Notes: generated from the sequence alone by a model not told the origin. Positions 44,667 to 53,148 are shown, numbered from the stretch's first letter. The stretch: 64,000 nt of DNA from Bacteroidota bacterium (GCA_026391805.1 JAPLDJ010000016.1:124001-188000); one strand, 5' to 3'. Program-made: numbers and translations.

Positions 44667-47600
44667 ATGAAGAACCGTCACACCTTTTACCGGCTTTCCC
44701 TTTCCTGTTTTTTGGGGATGCTTTCCTTCTTCTTTTCGTTACCCTCATTTGCCCAGTTCGTGGACAATCCCTACCTGGACCAGGTGCCTATCTATCTGCG
44801 GAACGCACAAACGCCGGATAACGGCGAACAGGTGCTCTCAACCGTGATCACCGTGAACAACTGGGACAACTTCAACCTCGCGGTAGACTTTGGTGAAAGC
44901 AACATGGCTGAGAATCCTTTAGCCCCTCCATCTATTTTCACTGCATACAACACGAATGCAGCCCATCACACGGAGGACGGAACCAACTGGACAAATACCT
45001 CTCCCAGCTTCGGCCAGACAATGCAGGGCGATCCTGTCGTTTGTTATGACAGTCTTGGAAACCTTTTTTATCAGAACATGTACGGCTCCAGCATCCTGGG
45101 TGCCATGGTGATCAAATCATCCAATAACGGGGCAACCTGGAGTCCTGCGGTGATCGCCATTGCAGGGAATGACAAGAACTGGCTCGCCTGCGACCAGACC
45201 TCGGGCCCTTATGCCAATTACGTTTACTGCACCATGACCAACGGGGGTGCGGGTAATTTCTCCAGGAGCACCGATCACGGGGTGACTTTCACCAGCACAT
45301 TCGCCCCGACCACCCAAAGCCTTCCGGGAATGATGGTTTGCGTTGGGCCCAACGGCAGCATCCAGGGGGGAAATGTTTATGTTGTCACGAACTCCGGAAG
45401 CGCCTTCGCTTCAACCTATACGTTTTACCGTTCCACCGACGGGGGCGCCACTTTTACACAAATGTCACAGCAGAGTTTTTCCGGTTACGTCGGGACTAAT
45501 GTGAACGGCAGGAATTCCGTCCAGGGCATGCGGACGCGTCCTTATCCCATGATCGCTGCGGACAATAGTTACGGGAGCTACCGCGGACGCCTGTACAACG
45601 TCTATGCATCCAATAACCCGCCGGGCGACGCGAACAAACCGGACATCTGGTGCAGGTACTCCGACAATAACGGAACCACCTGGTCTTCGGCCGTCCAGGT
45701 GAATGATGATGTGAACCCGACCAGCCATCACCAGTGGCATCCGGCCATCTGGTGCGACAAGCAAACCGGTCGCCTCTATGCCATGTGGATGGACACGCGT
45801 GACTGTCCGACCAACGACAGCGCACTGATTTATGCCACCTATTCCGACAACGGCGGCGTGTCCTGGTCCGCCAACCAGGCCGTATCCAACCAGAAAATGA
45901 AGATCGACTGCCCCTCTTGCGGCGGTGGCGGGACACCCCGGTACCAGGGCGACTACAACGGGATCATTTCAAACAAGAAAGGTTCGATGGCCGGCTGGAC
46001 GGATTTCCGCCAGGGATCCTTCATGAGCGTGACCGCCTATTACCCGGATTTTGCCATGTCCATCAATCATACGGCTGATACCCTCTATGTCACCAGCGAC
46101 AGCACCGATTTCCTTGTGAACATTCCTGCTGTGAAAGGATATTCGGATACGGTGGTCCTCTCCGGCCAGATCTCGCCTTCCCCTTCACCGGGCACCATTA
46201 CTTTTGTTTACCCGCAGGGGAACCTGATCACATCTTTTCCGGGCTCCAAAACTGTACGCGTAAAGCTTACAGGGAACGTACCGCTGAACCTTTACACGGC
46301 TACGTTTTTTGCCAAGGGTCCGAACGGCACGCCCGTTCACCAGCGGACCGCAACGATCCGTGTCCTGGCTTCACAGGGGCTTGGCGTTACCGTTTCAGCC
46401 AACCCGACGACGGTCTGCCCCGGCGGTTCAACGCAGCTCCAGGCAACGCCCACAGGAGGAACCTTACCGTACACTTATGCATGGACATCCAATCCCGCGG
46501 GATTTACCTCCACGCTACCAAATCCCGTCGCAACACCCACCGTCACCACCTGGTATAAATGCACGGTGCATGATAACATCAACACAACCGTCAAAGACAG
46601 TGTCCATGTCACAGTGACCGCTGTTCCCGCAGCGCCAGGCACCATCTCGGGGAACGCGACGCCCTGTGTCAACAGTACGGAATCATACAGCATTACGGCG
46701 GTTCCGAATGCCACGACCTATAACTGGACCGTTCCTTCGGGAGCAACCGTTCAGTCGGGACAGGGCACCGCTGCCGTTACCGTTCTGTGGGGCACAACAT
46801 CCGGGAACGTGGCGGTGACTGCAGGAAACTCATGTGGTACGAGCGCCGCCAGCACACTGGCCGTGACACTTTCACCCCTTCCTCCTGCTCCGGGGTCCAT
46901 CACCGGGCCAACCGGCGTCTGCGAAAACGAAACGGCTACCTACAGTGTTTCGCCTGTGAGCGGTGTTACCAACAATTGGACTGTTCCGGCGGGTGCAACG
47001 ATCGTCAGCGGACAGGGAACACCCTCCATTTTGGTTCTCTGGGGCAGCATTTCAGGCGATGTCAGCGTGACCGCGCAAAACACCTGCGGCAACAGTGTGC
47101 CGAGCCAGCTCTCTGTGTTGGTGACGACCATCCCGGGCGCAGCCCAGGCAATCGCCGGACCCGATTCCGTTTGCCAGGGACAGGGCGGCTATCCGTTCAG
47201 CGTTCCTGCCATTGCAAGTGCCACAAGCTATGTATGGACACTCCCCCAGGGCGCCGCTGTTTCACAGGGACAGGGAACGAATTCCATCGTAGTTGATTTC
47301 AACGCCACGGCCCTTTCAGGAAATGTTTCGGTATCGGGCAACAACCAGTGCGGCACCGGGACAGCCAGTTCAAAGTATGTGAAAGTCCTGACCTGCAGCG
47401 GCATCTATTCGAATAACCTTCAGTCGAGGATCGTAATTTTTCCCAACCCGGCCCACGGCCTGATCACGCTTTCCGTCAGCGGAGCTGAGAAGAACCTGCG
47501 GGTGAGGATCACCGACCTGAGCGGACGGCTTCTGTATGACGAATCAATGGACAACCTGCCTGCCGAATTCACCAAACAGATCGACATCAGCGGTTTTGCA

Positions 47601-47669
47601 AAAGGCGTTTACATGATCAGCGTGACAAACGATTCCAGGAGCTTTACCGGGAAGATTACAGTGAACTAA
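44667..47669 (+). CDS. Giant secreted sialidase-fold/Ig-repeat protein with T9SS sorting domain
   Basis: 1000 residues from ATG 44667, which starts the signal peptide (LPSFAQF); the longer frame begins inside the promoter. Residues about 60-500 form a BNR/sialidase-like propeller (KSSNNGATWSPAV, YRSTDGGATFTQMS, RYSDNNGTTWSSAVQVN, TYSDNGGVSWSANQ). An all-beta linker follows, then four tandem PKD/Ig-like modules (about 610-950) repeating a pattern of PGSITGPTGVCENETATYSV, NNWTVPAGATIVSGQGT and VTAQNTCGNS. It ends in a T9SS type A sorting domain (VIFPNPAHGLITLSV, GVYMISVTNDSRSFTGKITVN split). Surface adhesin or glycan-binding protein. Confidence 0.9.
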   Translation: MKNRHTFYRLSLSCFLGMLSFFFSLPSFAQFVDNPYLDQVPIYLRNAQTPDNGEQVLSTVITVNNWDNFNLAVDFGESNMAENPLAPPSIFTAYNTNAAHHTEDGTNWTNTSPSFGQTMQGDPVVCYDSLGNLFYQNMYGSSILGAMVIKSSNNGATWSPAVIAIAGNDKNWLACDQTSGPYANYVYCTMTNGGAGNFSRSTDHGVTFTSTFAPTTQSLPGMMVCVGPNGSIQGGNVYVVTNSGSAFASTYTFYRSTDGGATFTQMSQQSFSGYVGTNVNGRNSVQGMRTRPYPMIAADNSYGSYRGRLYNVYASNNPPGDANKPDIWCRYSDNNGTTWSSAVQVNDDVNPTSHHQWHPAIWCDKQTGRLYAMWMDTRDCPTNDSALIYATYSDNGGVSWSANQAVSNQKMKIDCPSCGGGGTPRYQGDYNGIISNKKGSMAGWTDFRQGSFMSVTAYYPDFAMSINHTADTLYVTSDSTDFLVNIPAVKGYSDTVVLSGQISPSPSPGTITFVYPQGNLITSFPGSKTVRVKLTGNVPLNLYTATFFAKGPNGTPVHQRTATIRVLASQGLGVTVSANPTTVCPGGSTQLQATPTGGTLPYTYAWTSNPAGFTSTLPNPVATPTVTTWYKCTVHDNINTTVKDSVHVTVTAVPAAPGTISGNATPCVNSTESYSITAVPNATTYNWTVPSGATVQSGQGTAAVTVLWGTTSGNVAVTAGNSCGTSAASTLAVTLSPLPPAPGSITGPTGVCENETATYSVSPVSGVTNNWTVPAGATIVSGQGTPSILVLWGSISGDVSVTAQNTCGNSVPSQLSVLVTTIPGAAQAIAGPDSVCQGQGGYPFSVPAIASATSYVWTLPQGAAVSQGQGTNSIVVDFNATALSGNVSVSGNNQCGTGTASSKYVKVLTCSGIYSNNLQSRIVIFPNPAHGLITLSVSGAEKNLRVRITDLSGRLLYDESMDNLPAEFTKQIDISGFAKGVYMISVTNDSRSFTGKITVN

Positions 47670-47691
47670 CTTCCCCAAATTGGATAATGCA

Positions 47692-47725
47692 GTAGGGGCG
47701 AATCATGATTCGCCCTTACTTTTTC
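47692..47725 (+). terminator. Terminator-like palindrome after the giant secreted protein
   Basis: GTAGGGGCGAATCA with TGATTCGCCCTTAC (one G-T pair), then a T-run. The same GTAGGGGCG opening occurs in the REP palindromes of the right-hand region. Confidence 0.75.
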
Positions 47726-47770
47726 CGTTAAGACTAACAGTTTCAAACCGCCGGGACCGGAAAAAATTAC

Positions 47771-47778
47771 TATGTTTG
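47771..47778 (+). promoter_or_regulatory. -7 element TATGTTTG only 4 bases before a start codon
   Basis: TAnnTTTG match ending at 47778; ATG is at 47783. If used, the transcript would be leaderless. Confidence 0.5.
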
Positions 47779-47782
47779 CCGG

Positions 47783-48163
47783 ATGCATAAAGGTATTCTA
47801 CTGGTAGCAGTCCACTTTATTACGCTGGCCTGTGTTCTTTATACGATCGGCGTCTGGGCCGAAAGGATCCGGCGGAAGCTCAAATGGTGGCACACCATTT
47901 TTTTCTGGGCAGGGTTCATATCCGATACAACAGGTACCACCGCCATGGGCATCATGGCCGGCTCTTTTTTCAGGTCAACCTTTCATGGCATCACAGGCCT
48001 TTCCGCAATCCTGCTGATGCTGTTCCACGCCATCTGGGCAACGATTGTCCTGGTGAGAAAAGATGAAAAAATGATCCTGAATTTCCACCGTTTCAGCATC
48101 ATCGTCTGGATCATCTGGCTCATCCCCATGGTAAGCGGGATCATTCTCGGGGCGAAATTTTAG
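47783..48163 (+). CDS. TIGR03987/HsmA-like four-helix membrane protein
   Basis: 126 residues with four membrane helices (about 5-24, 37-58, 66-88 and 103-122). The sequence pattern LYTIGVWAERIRRKLKWWHTIFFW, GFISDTTGTTAM, FHGITGLSAILLMLFHAIWA and FHRFSIIVWIIWLIPMVSG matches the TIGR03987 (HsmA) family as I recall it. Conserved His in the helices suggest haem or metal binding, but the function is not established. Short tandem heptamers follow the gene. Confidence 0.8.
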   Translation: MHKGILLVAVHFITLACVLYTIGVWAERIRRKLKWWHTIFFWAGFISDTTGTTAMGIMAGSFFRSTFHGITGLSAILLMLFHAIWATIVLVRKDEKMILNFHRFSIIVWIIWLIPMVSGIILGAKF

Positions 48164-48177
48164 TTTCAAACCTTGGA

Positions 48178-48212
48178 TTTCGCCTTTCGCCTTTCGCCTT
48201 TCGCCTTTCGCC
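48178..48212. repeat. 7-base tandem array TTTCGCC, five units
   Basis: Five exact heptamers 14 bases after the stop codon. The rest of 48213-48452 contains only degenerate CACAGATTTACACGG-type repeats and no gene. Confidence 0.95.
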
Positions 48213-48452
48213 AATTGTTCTTCACCACAGATTTACACGGATTACCACAGATTTGTCACAGACTTTTTCGTGGATTTTCGTGTAACAATTCTTTAACGAC
48301 AAAGGTCTTCACAAAGGCAAATAAGGATTTATTTGTCAACCTCAGGGGGCGGGACTTATAGCATTTCTCACGAAAAAATTGTACCTTTACTAGTGTAAAT
48401 CAAGCCGACGATTCAGCCCCCATTAAACTTAAAATCATAACACGAGAAAAAT

Positions 48453-48641
48453 ATGGAAAAGCAAACTGGTATTTGTGAAAAATGCAAGCATTATTTTTTT
48501 ACAGATGAGGAACATGTCACACATGGATTTGTACGGCTTGAAACCTGTAAAAAGGAGCATTTCAATAAACTGATCAAGAAGTTCCGCACGGAAGAAGTTT
48601 TAACCTGTAAAGACTTCGAGAAGATTGACGAAATACAATAG
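48453..48641 (+). CDS. Small Cys-containing protein, putative zinc-binding
   Basis: 62 residues with Cys in a CEKCKHYFF pair, then ETCKKEH and LTCKDF, a spacing that could bind one zinc. Soluble, no signal. It is followed 14 bases later by another small gene and probably shares its transcript. Family not recognised, but composition and codon pattern look coding. Confidence 0.65.
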   Translation: MEKQTGICEKCKHYFFTDEEHVTHGFVRLETCKKEHFNKLIKKFRTEEVLTCKDFEKIDEIQ

Positions 48642-48655
48642 AAACTCCCCCCCCA

Positions 48656-49039
48656 ATGGCCATATTCTGCGAATTCATCGACCTGATCATCCCCATTTCA
48701 AACATCGACAAGGTGTATGAAGGTGGGTTTGAGAAATACAAGTCCGATTTTATCCGTTTTTTCGGCAAAACTGAATGGCACGATGAATTCCTCTTAAGGA
48801 CCGGCGCCATGAGCCCTGCTGATATCCAATACCTGGTTGAATCGTGGGAAGCGCGCGGATTAACAGGTGTTACTTCAGCTGACGGGCAAAAGAAATGGAA
48901 GGACTTCTGCGTGGTTGAAAGCATGTTCGGCGGGCCGACCCTGCCCTGCGACTGGATCGAATTCGATCGTGAAACCAGGTCGGTTCATTATAAGGGGCAT
49001 CCCGAAGGGGAAATTGCAGGGCCGGGAGACAGGGAATAA
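48656..49039 (+). CDS. Small conserved-looking cytoplasmic protein, unknown
   Basis: 127 residues, no signal or membrane segment. It begins MAIFCEFIDLIIPISNIDKVY, has an aromatic-rich middle (SDFIRFFGKTEWHDEFLLRTG) and ends in strands (CDWIEFDRETRSVHYKGHPEG). This strand-helix layout is seen in small proteins adjacent to immunity or toxin genes, but I see no such partner. Function unknown; likely co-transcribed with the 62-residue gene upstream. Confidence 0.65.
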   Translation: MAIFCEFIDLIIPISNIDKVYEGGFEKYKSDFIRFFGKTEWHDEFLLRTGAMSPADIQYLVESWEARGLTGVTSADGQKKWKDFCVVESMFGGPTLPCDWIEFDRETRSVHYKGHPEGEIAGPGDRE

Positions 49040-49136
49040 TTTCAATACGGGCGGATCCGGGGTTCCGGACGGCTGCGAAGCTTCCGGGCCGTTCAGCTGG
49101 GTGATCGAAGGATTTATCGGAGCCAACGATCAATTG

Positions 49137-50624
49137 CTATCTGTTGATGATGATCATTTTTTCTGTATAAACCAGCGCCCCGTCCTCGGTGAGATAGAGC
49201 ATGTACAATCCTTCCTTTAGACTGCTGTCGAAGGTGATGGTTTCCCCGGGCTTCAGATCACTGCTGACAAGAATTTGTCCTGTAAGTGCCGCAAGGGTGA
49301 ACCGGTATTGTTTCCCCGCTTTCAGAAACGGACAAGCAACCGATGTTCCTGCTGAAGTTGGATTTACTGTTATGCATGGTTTTGATTCCTCTGATTTTTC
49401 AGCAATGTTGTTGAAATCAGAATAATAATAAACGTCATTAAACCGGTTATACCATTCGTTCAGAGTTTGATCCCAGTCTTCCTCTAACCTGCCCGTGATC
49501 AGGTTGTGCTGATCGAACGTGGAAGTGGTCCTGTACAATCCAACCCAATCGTCATAGGTCGTACTCCATGTTTGTGAGAGATAGCTTGTATTGTTGTTAT
49601 TGACGTCAAAAGTATTGAGCTCCCGGTATCCTCCTGTAAACGCATATGTGGAGTTGTCATAATCTTTCCAATAATCCTCATAATATATCCCTGTGGAATC
49701 ATCCCTGTAATACGTATAGTAACATGTATTCCAAAGGCTGTTCAACGGATTCCAGAACTGAGTAGTTATCTCTTTTTGGTTCCCGGAAGAATAATAGGTA
49801 TAATACCAGCAATAGGCATTTTGCCAGAGATTTGTCCCTATTTGCAGGTCCTTTCTGAGTGAGTAGGTCACTTTCCCTCCGGAAAGGGTATTATAAGTCT
49901 GTGAGATGCTGTCACACGCGTTCAGGTCGAAATTCCAATATTCATAAAGGGAGTAATCCGGTGTTGGCGAGGTTGATCTGTAACCTGCAGTCCGGTCCCA
50001 CGAGGAAGTCGATGGGTTCCATGAATAGGAATCGTTTTCCCAGATCTTATTTAGAGTCTGATGCCATGCCTGATCGTACCACATTGTGTCTCGGTAGCCG
50101 AATGTGTATACCTGGTGCGTAACATCCCAAAATTTATAATAATCTTCGTCTTGAATGTCTTCTTTCAGATAATGCGTAAAGCCAACGTCTACCCACCGGT
50201 AATAATCGTTATCCCAGCTTTGGTACATGGCACTTGTGTAATAGGAGTTTGTCCCGGTGTATGAATACAGAGTCCTGAAATCCTTTATCAACGACCCATA
50301 CCAGGCTTGATAATAGGTGTCGGATACAACATTCCCGGAGGGGTTATAGGTACAGTACCTTATCGAATTCATTTGCCAGGCCAGCGTCGACCTGTTCCAG
50401 TAGTATCCATAAACGGAATCAAGTACCCGTTTTGAACCGGGATTGTTTGCGACCTGAATTTTTTGATGCACAGGTTGTTTTGCATGTTTTAATTCCGGAG
50501 CCGGAGGGATGTGATGATTAAAAATGGCCGGATGAGTTTGTTCTTTCTGCCGCTGAGCCGGTGCATTTTCAATTATTACCAGGCTTAATGCCAACATGGT
50601 GAAAAACTGTAAAATCTGTTTCAT
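49137..50624 (-). CDS. Secreted Tyr/Trp-rich repeat protein with T9SS-like C-terminus
   Basis: 495 residues. Signal peptide (to IIENAPAQ, about 24). Residues about 65-410 are a tandem of roughly 45-residue units rich in Tyr, Trp, Asn and Asp (for example MYQSWDNDYYRWVDVGF, IWENDSYSWNPSTSSWDRT, YEDYWKDYDNSTYAFTGGY, QTWSTTYDDWVGLYRT), which suggests a beta-solenoid or propeller of short strands. The C-terminal ~85 residues (ITVNPTSAGTSVACPF to GLYMLYLTEDGALVYTEKMII) resemble a T9SS type A sorting domain. Cell-surface protein of unknown role. AT/GC balance is intermediate between the left part and the AT-rich right part. Confidence 0.75.
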   Translation of the reverse strand: MKQILQFFTMLALSLVIIENAPAQRQKEQTHPAIFNHHIPPAPELKHAKQPVHQKIQVANNPGSKRVLDSVYGYYWNRSTLAWQMNSIRYCTYNPSGNVVSDTYYQAWYGSLIKDFRTLYSYTGTNSYYTSAMYQSWDNDYYRWVDVGFTHYLKEDIQDEDYYKFWDVTHQVYTFGYRDTMWYDQAWHQTLNKIWENDSYSWNPSTSSWDRTAGYRSTSPTPDYSLYEYWNFDLNACDSISQTYNTLSGGKVTYSLRKDLQIGTNLWQNAYCWYYTYYSSGNQKEITTQFWNPLNSLWNTCYYTYYRDDSTGIYYEDYWKDYDNSTYAFTGGYRELNTFDVNNNNTSYLSQTWSTTYDDWVGLYRTTSTFDQHNLITGRLEEDWDQTLNEWYNRFNDVYYYSDFNNIAEKSEESKPCITVNPTSAGTSVACPFLKAGKQYRFTLAALTGQILVSSDLKPGETITFDSSLKEGLYMLYLTEDGALVYTEKMIIINR

Positions 50625-50702
50625 AATCCTTAAGATTTAAAATGACATGAACTTACACTTATTTTCTTTCGGCCCTCAGCCGATTCATGACCGGCCCTGA
50701 TA

Positions 50703-50750
50703 TCTTCCTGCTCCGGATTCTTCCGGATGCAATCCCTGATCCGTTCAATT
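50703..50750 (-). pseudogene. Remnant of a REP-associated transposase gene
   Basis: Directly downstream of thyA the minus strand reads IERIRDCIRKNPEQ, matching the C-terminal part of the intact RAYT gene at 57698-58300 (IERIRDYIRKNP) and including a 19-base identical stretch. The rest of that copy is gone. Confidence 0.75.
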
Positions 50751-50759
50751 GTTTGCCAT

Positions 50760-51851
50760 TTAAACACACATATTCCTTCGGATCACAGGATGGGGATCAT
50801 ACCCTTCTATAACAAAATCATCAACGGTTAACTGGGCAAAAGGTTTTTTTGCAATATGTAATTTAGGCAAAGGTTTTGGCTCTCTCGACATCTGCTCAAG
50901 AATTGCAGTTACATGATCATATTTTTCTTCGTTTCCGTCACCGGGAGCATTTTTATTGATCCAGTCAATAACTTCCGGATATCCTTCCCGTTTGGAAACA
51001 TTTCTTATCCTGTTTTGCAATTCCTTAAAATTTGCTCCGTACCATTGAGTTCTCTTTCCGATGCTGGAATAAAAATGCGAATCCCCGAAGGTGTGGATAA
51101 ACGTTTTTGGGATCATCCCTGCTTCCTGGGCAATGATCTGGGTCAGGGCGGCGTAACTGGCGATATTAAAAGGAACACCCAAAAACTGGTCACAGCTCCG
51201 CTGGTAGAGTTGTAATTCCATTTCGCCCTCTTCATTGGCCGTTACCTGGTAAAGAACATGACACGGAGGCAACGACATTTTTGGCGTATCTCCCGGGTTC
51301 CATGAATCAACAATGTGTTTTTTACCGGTTGGTTTTTTCCGCAGGCCATCGATCAGTTCTCCCAGCTGATCTATTTCGACAAACTTCCCTTTGTCATGAT
51401 CAAAATATTCCCATTTTCTCCATTGCTTGCCATAAATTGGTCCTGCATCTCCCCATCTTTTTGCAAATTCAGGATCTTCCTTTATCCGCTGGCCATATTC
51501 TTCCATTGCCTTGTCCCAGTCGGGAGAATATTTTACAATTTTTTCAGGAAAAATTCCCTCTTTCTGCATTCCGGGAAGATTGTCCTGAAAAGCATCCGGC
51601 CTCCAGATAGGGCAATTATTGTCTTCCAGATATTTAATGTTCGTATCCCCTCTTAAGAACCACAGGGTTTCAAAAAACATCGATTTTGTAAACATTTTCT
51701 TGGTAGTTAATAAAGGGAACCCTTCCCTGAGGTCATATTCGTTTTGATAACCAAATAACGAAATGATCCCGGATCCTTTGCTTCCGCCTTTAAAATTGGA
51801 TCGTTTGGAAGTTAAAATTGCTCTTGAATGATCTAAGTACTGTTGTGCCAT
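50760..51851 (-). CDS. thyA: Thymidylate synthase ThyA, long form
   Basis: 363 residues; E. coli ThyA has 264. Catalytic Cys in PPCHVLYQ (about 196). QRSCDQFLGVPFNIASYA carries the dUMP-binding Arg and Asp/Asn, GKQWRKW the folate/phosphate region, and EGYDPHPVIR the C-terminus. Two insertions account for the size: about 45 residues between IWRPDAFQDN and GPIYGKQW (small domain, as in Lactobacillus) and about 50 residues before REPKPLPKL. It makes dTMP from dUMP with methylene-tetrahydrofolate. The usual partner folA is not adjacent. It borders the cassette-array region and a transposase remnant, so horizontal origin is possible. Confidence 0.95.
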   Translation of the reverse strand: MAQQYLDHSRAILTSKRSNFKGGSKGSGIISLFGYQNEYDLREGFPLLTTKKMFTKSMFFETLWFLRGDTNIKYLEDNNCPIWRPDAFQDNLPGMQKEGIFPEKIVKYSPDWDKAMEEYGQRIKEDPEFAKRWGDAGPIYGKQWRKWEYFDHDKGKFVEIDQLGELIDGLRKKPTGKKHIVDSWNPGDTPKMSLPPCHVLYQVTANEEGEMELQLYQRSCDQFLGVPFNIASYAALTQIIAQEAGMIPKTFIHTFGDSHFYSSIGKRTQWYGANFKELQNRIRNVSKREGYPEVIDWINKNAPGDGNEEKYDHVTAILEQMSREPKPLPKLHIAKKPFAQLTVDDFVIEGYDPHPVIRRNMCV

Positions 51852-51910
51852 CTTTTAGGTAGTTAAATATTAATACTATTTTGAATTGATAATTACAGAC
51901 AATTTATCCT

Positions 51911-51946
51911 CCGCCCCTCCACAATCCTAAGCGCCTCTTCCGTCAA
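51911..51946 (-). repeat. Copy of the coding-derived box (LTEEALRIVEG)
   Basis: The minus strand encodes LTEEALRIVEGRR, related to the boxes at 55709, 57688 and 63178. Confidence 0.6.
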
Positions 51947-51956
51947 GTCTGCGAAG

Positions 51957-51989
51957 CACGAGCCGCATGCAGGCAAGCCGCTGTTATGC
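51957..51989 (-). repeat. Partial attC-like site, inverse core GCATAAC
   Basis: After the 52080 gene the minus strand reads CACGAACGCATAACAGCGGC. The first 8 bases of that gene's own cassette end (TTATGCGT, 52691-52698) are complementary to it. The rest of the site, including the far core, is missing towards thyA. A local hairpin GCACGA/TCGTGC encloses it. Confidence 0.55.
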
Positions 51990-52079
51990 GTTCGTGCTAC
52001 TGTTGATTTGAATTCCGTTCGTTTCAAATTTATTCAAAAGTAAAGAAGAAACGATAATATATTCCCGCCCCGAAACTTA

Positions 52080-52571
52080 TCAATCTTTCAAGTTGAACGC
52101 TTTTTTAACTTCTTCGTAGTTCTTCCAATTAATATTCGGGTTTGCTGTTTTTGCGGAGCCAGCAATGGTAACAACTTTAAATGTCAATACTCCTGGAACA
52201 ATAGGTTGAAGTCCATCGTTTCGCCAAACAAAAATATCGAATTCATTCAGGTAGAAGGATCCTTGATATGTTTGAGGAGATGGCGCCCAAAAATTGGTAA
52301 AGGGCAAAGGCCGCCAAGAGTCCCCATAATTCACAAACATTTCTACACTTCCGTTATCAATAATATCTTGTGTGATAGCCGAGTCTGTCAGAAAACGTGT
52401 TAAGTTGGTGCTATTAACATTCCAATCGGAAGGGTTTACAACAAACGTTTTTGAATGAACATTTGTATTCCCATTAGTACCAGCAGGACCTGTTGCGCCG
52501 TCTTTAGAACATGAATTGAATAATAAAATCATTGCTGCAAATGCGAGCCAGGTAAAGATTGCTTTTTTCAT
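52080..52571 (-). CDS. Lipoprotein with short collagen-like stretch
   Basis: 163 residues. Lipobox LLFNSCSKDG (Cys about 21), then GATGPAGTNGNTN, two or three Gly-x-y triplets typical of a Bacteroidota lipoprotein family. The rest is a beta domain (KTFVVNPSDWNVNST, VEMFVNYGDSWRPLPFT, FDIFVWRNDGLQ). Probably a surface lipoprotein; function unknown. It sits as a single gene between attC-like ends at 52693 and 51983, so it is likely a cassette gene. Confidence 0.75.
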   Translation of the reverse strand: MKKAIFTWLAFAAMILLFNSCSKDGATGPAGTNGNTNVHSKTFVVNPSDWNVNSTNLTRFLTDSAITQDIIDNGSVEMFVNYGDSWRPLPFTNFWAPSPQTYQGSFYLNEFDIFVWRNDGLQPIVPGVLTFKVVTIAGSAKTANPNINWKNYEEVKKAFNLKD

Positions 52572-52692
52572 TTGTTTTATTTTAAATTTTGCTTACTCTA
52601 TTCAGTTTTCAGCGTCCCCGTTTTATATTTATTTTTTGTCAAACTTAATTTCTTGCAGTCACTTTCAAGTTGGTACGTCACCCAAGCATGAC

Positions 52693-52827
52693 GCATAAGG
52701 CTCATGTAAACCCTTCCCCATTTGCTTTTTCCCGCCTTGTGTTTACAGCAGAATTACAAATTCTGCCAGGTTCCGGGCGGTCCCGGAAATTCGGGGCCGC
52801 TCAGCGGGGCTCAGCGGCACGTTAGCC
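52693..52827 (-). repeat. attC-like junction carrying B and C hairpins
   Basis: In minus orientation it begins with inverse core GGCTAAC (52821-52827), soon after the toxin stop, and ends at the cassette start TTATGCGT (52691-52698, preceded by C instead of G). It is 135 bases, close to the 131 and 133 of the two better sites, but the arms next to the cores do not pair. The middle is filled by hairpin C (about 52775-52809) and hairpin B GCAGAATT/AATTCTGC (52748-52766). Confidence 0.5.
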
Positions 52828-52842
52828 ACTGTGGCAATTGTT

Positions 52843-53148
52843 CTATTTTTTAAATAATGGCGAATTCTTAAATAATCTGGAAGAATGATGAACTGTCAAA
52901 ATATCAATTCTATCTTTATCGACAATTCTATAGACAATACGATAGCTGCCCCGAATTAACTCACGCAATTTTTCTTCATTAAATTCGGGAACTATTCGTC
53001 CTGCTTTTGGGTGAGACTTGAGGATGGAAGGGGCTTCAAATAAATACTTGACCGTCATTTGGGCATAACGGACAGAATCCTTTGAAATAAACTCGGCAAT
53101 TTCATTCAGATCCTGTAAAGCAAAGTTGGTCCACTTTATTTTAACCAT
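52843..53148 (-). CDS. ParE/RelE-superfamily toxin
   Basis: 101 residues with the ParE fold pattern: WTNFALQDLNEIAEFISKDS (helix pair with Asp-Leu), LKSHPKAGRIVPEF, LRELIRGSYRIVYRIVD (the conserved Arg and YRIVY strand), IDILTVHHSSRLF. ParE toxins poison gyrase and RelE toxins cleave mRNA; the GRIVPE...RELI..SYRIVY layout is more like ParE. Overlaps the upstream antitoxin gene by 13 bases. A toxin-antitoxin pair inside a cassette array fits their known role in stabilising such arrays. Confidence 0.92.
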   Translation of the reverse strand: MVKIKWTNFALQDLNEIAEFISKDSVRYAQMTVKYLFEAPSILKSHPKAGRIVPEFNEEKLRELIRGSYRIVYRIVDKDRIDILTVHHSSRLFKNSPLFKK

